DNA from: Candidatus Lucifugimonas marina
GTDB taxonomy: Bacteria > Chloroflexota > Dehalococcoidia > Lucifugimonadales > Lucifugimonadaceae
Direction of reading: 5' to 3'
Assembly: GCA_029593915.1 (NCBI GenBank)
Contig: CP046147.1
Coordinates: 1,364,001-1,428,000, forward strand
Length of the DNA: 64,000 nucleotides
Each line of letters opens with the position of its first letter. Position 1 is the first letter of the stretch. This document shows, in pieces, positions 62,745 to 64,000 of the stretch. The position numbers and the translations under genes are program-made. Under the pieces are notes generated by a model. That model was not told the DNA's origin. It worked only from the letters and a program-made list of their open reading frames with translations, and did no database searches.

Positions 62745-63413
62745 ATGCGAGTAATACTGGTCGGATGTGAATACGTTGGGACGACGACGCTCGCCCACGC
62801 CATCGATGACTGGCTCGAAACGAACATGGGAGTTAGATTCTCTCTTATTCACGATCATTGGAAGATTCCGCACACGTCGGGACATCCCGACGATACGACA
62901 CCGGAAGAGCAAGAATGGCTTCTGGCTGCATCACCAAAATTCAAAGAAATGCACCAGCGACACAGTCTCTATTACCATGCCCAAGTCGGCACGTTCGAAG
63001 GTCACGACGACGGAATGGTGATCGGTGGAGCAATTGAAGATGGCGTGTATGGTCCGATGTTTTTCGGATACGGCGGTCCCGATCACCGGTTAAATCGAGA
63101 AACCGTGCAGCACCAGTGGGAGAAAACGATCCTCCATTTCACCGATGAAACCGTTCTTGTGCACGTCACTGCCGAAACCGACGTAATCGCACAACGATTG
63201 CGAGACGATCCTCACGAAAATATGGTGATTTGCGAATCGGATATCGACAGAGTTAAGAAGCGATTTGCCGAACTGGTCGAATGGTCAGTCCTCGACAAGA
63301 AGATTCATGTCGACAACAGCGGGGCGATTGAAGACACAATGGCTCAGTTTGTTGAGAAGATTGAACCATACTTAACCGATATCGACCGATCACGCATGAA
63401 AGCCAATGGGTAA
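62745..63413 (+). CDS. P-loop NTPase-like protein (nucleoside-kinase-like), function unknown
   Basis: The 222-residue protein opens with a P-loop [11 protein letters not shown] (residues 7-17), in which the usual Lys of GxxxxGK[ST] is Thr. A middle region contains [12 protein letters not shown] and [17 protein letters not shown]. The pattern resembles small kinases of the thymidylate/nucleoside-kinase class, without a clear substrate site. It lies just before the rimK gene, 22 bases apart, so they may be co-transcribed. I do not recognise a family. Confidence 0.7.
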   Translation: MRVILVGCEYVGTTTLAHAIDDWLETNMGVRFSLIHDHWKIPHTSGHPDDTTPEEQEWLLAASPKFKEMHQRHSLYYHAQVGTFEGHDDGMVIGGAIEDGVYGPMFFGYGGPDHRLNRETVQHQWEKTILHFTDETVLVHVTAETDVIAQRLRDDPHENMVICESDIDRVKKRFAELVEWSVLDKKIHVDNSGAIEDTMAQFVEKIEPYLTDIDRSRMKANG

Positions 63414-63435
63414 AAGGCCAAAAAGTAACGAACTA

Positions 63436-64000
63436 ATGAAGCTAGGAATTCTCTCTCGCGGTCCAGGTTTATATTCGACTAGACGTCTCGTTGAGGCCGC
63501 GCAGGTGCGCGGTCACGAGGTACGTGTCGTCGATTATTTGCGTTGCTACATGAACATCACCTCGAGAAACCCGCAGGTGCTGTTTCGTGGCGAGGCGTTG
63601 GATTTCGATGCTGTCATTCCCCGAATCGCCTCTCGACGAACGTTCTACGGAACCTCAGTTGTTCGTCAATTCGAAATGATGGGCGTCTATCCCTCAAACG
63701 AATCTCAGGCAATCAGCCGTTCTCGTGACAAATTACGGTCGTTGCAGATTCTTTCTCGGACGGAAGTCCAAATGCCTCACACAGGCTTTGCAGAAGAAAC
63801 ACAGGACATTGACGGTGTTATCGAAGCCGTGGGAGGCCCACCGCTCGTTGTGAAGCTATTGCAAGGCACTCAAGGTATGGGCGTGGTGCTCGTTGAGTCG
63901 AGATCTGCCGCGAGATCTGTAATTGATGCATTCCGGCAAGTCGAAGCTCACATTCTCATTCAGGAGTACATAAAAGAGGCCAACGGACGAGACATTCGTT
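63436..64000 (+). CDS. rimK: RimK-type alpha-L-glutamate ligase, 3' end cut by window edge
   Basis: The first 188 residues match RimK along their length: [68 protein letters not shown] (ATP-grasp entry), [18 protein letters not shown] and [18 protein letters not shown]. RimK adds glutamates to ribosomal protein S6 or makes poly-glutamate, or glutamylates coenzymes in some groups. Start at 63436 gives the family-typical MKLGILSRG; an in-frame ATG at 63406 overlaps the previous gene's stop. Confidence 0.93.
   Translation, partial: MKLGILSRGPGLYSTRRLVEAAQVRGHEVRVVDYLRCYMNITSRNPQVLFRGEALDFDAVIPRIASRRTFYGTSVVRQFEMMGVYPSNESQAISRSRDKLRSLQILSRTEVQMPHTGFAEETQDIDGVIEAVGGPPLVVKLLQGTQGMGVVLVESRSAARSVIDAFRQVEAHILIQEYIKEANGRDIR

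Noticed and set aside
1..64000. CRISPR array or insertion sequence
   Set aside because: No evenly spaced direct repeats with spacers and no transposase or terminal inverted repeats were seen by eye.

Overview
This window is a 64-kb stretch of a free-living bacterial chromosome, roughly half G+C by eye, with dense short operons, intrinsic terminators and no IS elements, phage genes, CRISPR arrays or rRNA. The gene content (several enolase-superfamily dehydratase paralogs with CaiB/BaiF, RraA and PhzF proteins, a Sec-type lipoprotein nitrous oxide reductase, and many lipoproteins) points to Chloroflexota, most likely a marine SAR202-like Dehalococcoidia. This placement is an inference from gene content only; there is no rRNA to confirm it.

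Layout. 1-5 kb (minus): a secreted two-repeat protein, an OmpR-type regulator, a sensor kinase and a membrane-fusion protein that runs off the left edge, probably a regulated efflux operon. 5.1-6.6 kb (plus): a second OmpR-type regulator with an altered receiver motif and a coiled-coil protein. 6.6-10.5 kb: tRNA-Arg(TCT), a CitE/MaoC/CaiB operon that looks like a C5-dicarboxylate CoA module, and a dehydrogenase-like protein without its catalytic residues. 10.5-13.3 kb (minus): a molybdenum formate dehydrogenase whose catalytic residue is encoded by an in-frame TGA followed by a SECIS-like hairpin, so it is read as a selenoprotein. 13.3-20 kb: DedA, a small HTH protein behind an AT-rich regulatory region, a lipoprotein cytochrome c, LarB, DnaN and TrkH.

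20-27 kb (minus): a complete nitrous oxide reductase operon in the order nosZ, nosB-like, nosDF, nosY, nosL, cytochrome c. NosD and NosF are fused in one polypeptide. 27-44 kb is a catabolic accessory region with four enolase-superfamily proteins, a DapA-fold protein lacking the Schiff-base lysine, RraA, PhzF, an MFS transporter, an SDR, two thioredoxin-fold lipoproteins, a homocysteine methyltransferase/MTHFR and a lipoprotein with a collagen-like stalk and seven Cys-x4-Cys repeats. 44-64 kb is mostly housekeeping: NfeD/SPFH, UvrC, a CMP-kinase-like protein, a Xer recombinase, Lgt, RecJ, FabF, MtaB, PepA, tRNA-His and tRNA-Arg(TCG), a GIY-YIG protein, a P-loop protein and the start of RimK.

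How it fits together: respiration (N2O reduction with its own cytochrome c, formate oxidation), oxidation of unusual sugar acids and carboxylates, and copper/heme/lipoprotein handling in the envelope (Lgt supports the many lipoproteins). The most unusual items are the NosD-NosF fusion, the Sec formate dehydrogenase, and a group of proteins that keep a known enzyme fold but have lost the textbook catalytic residues (DapA-like, MBL-fold, 2-hydroxyacid-dehydrogenase-like).
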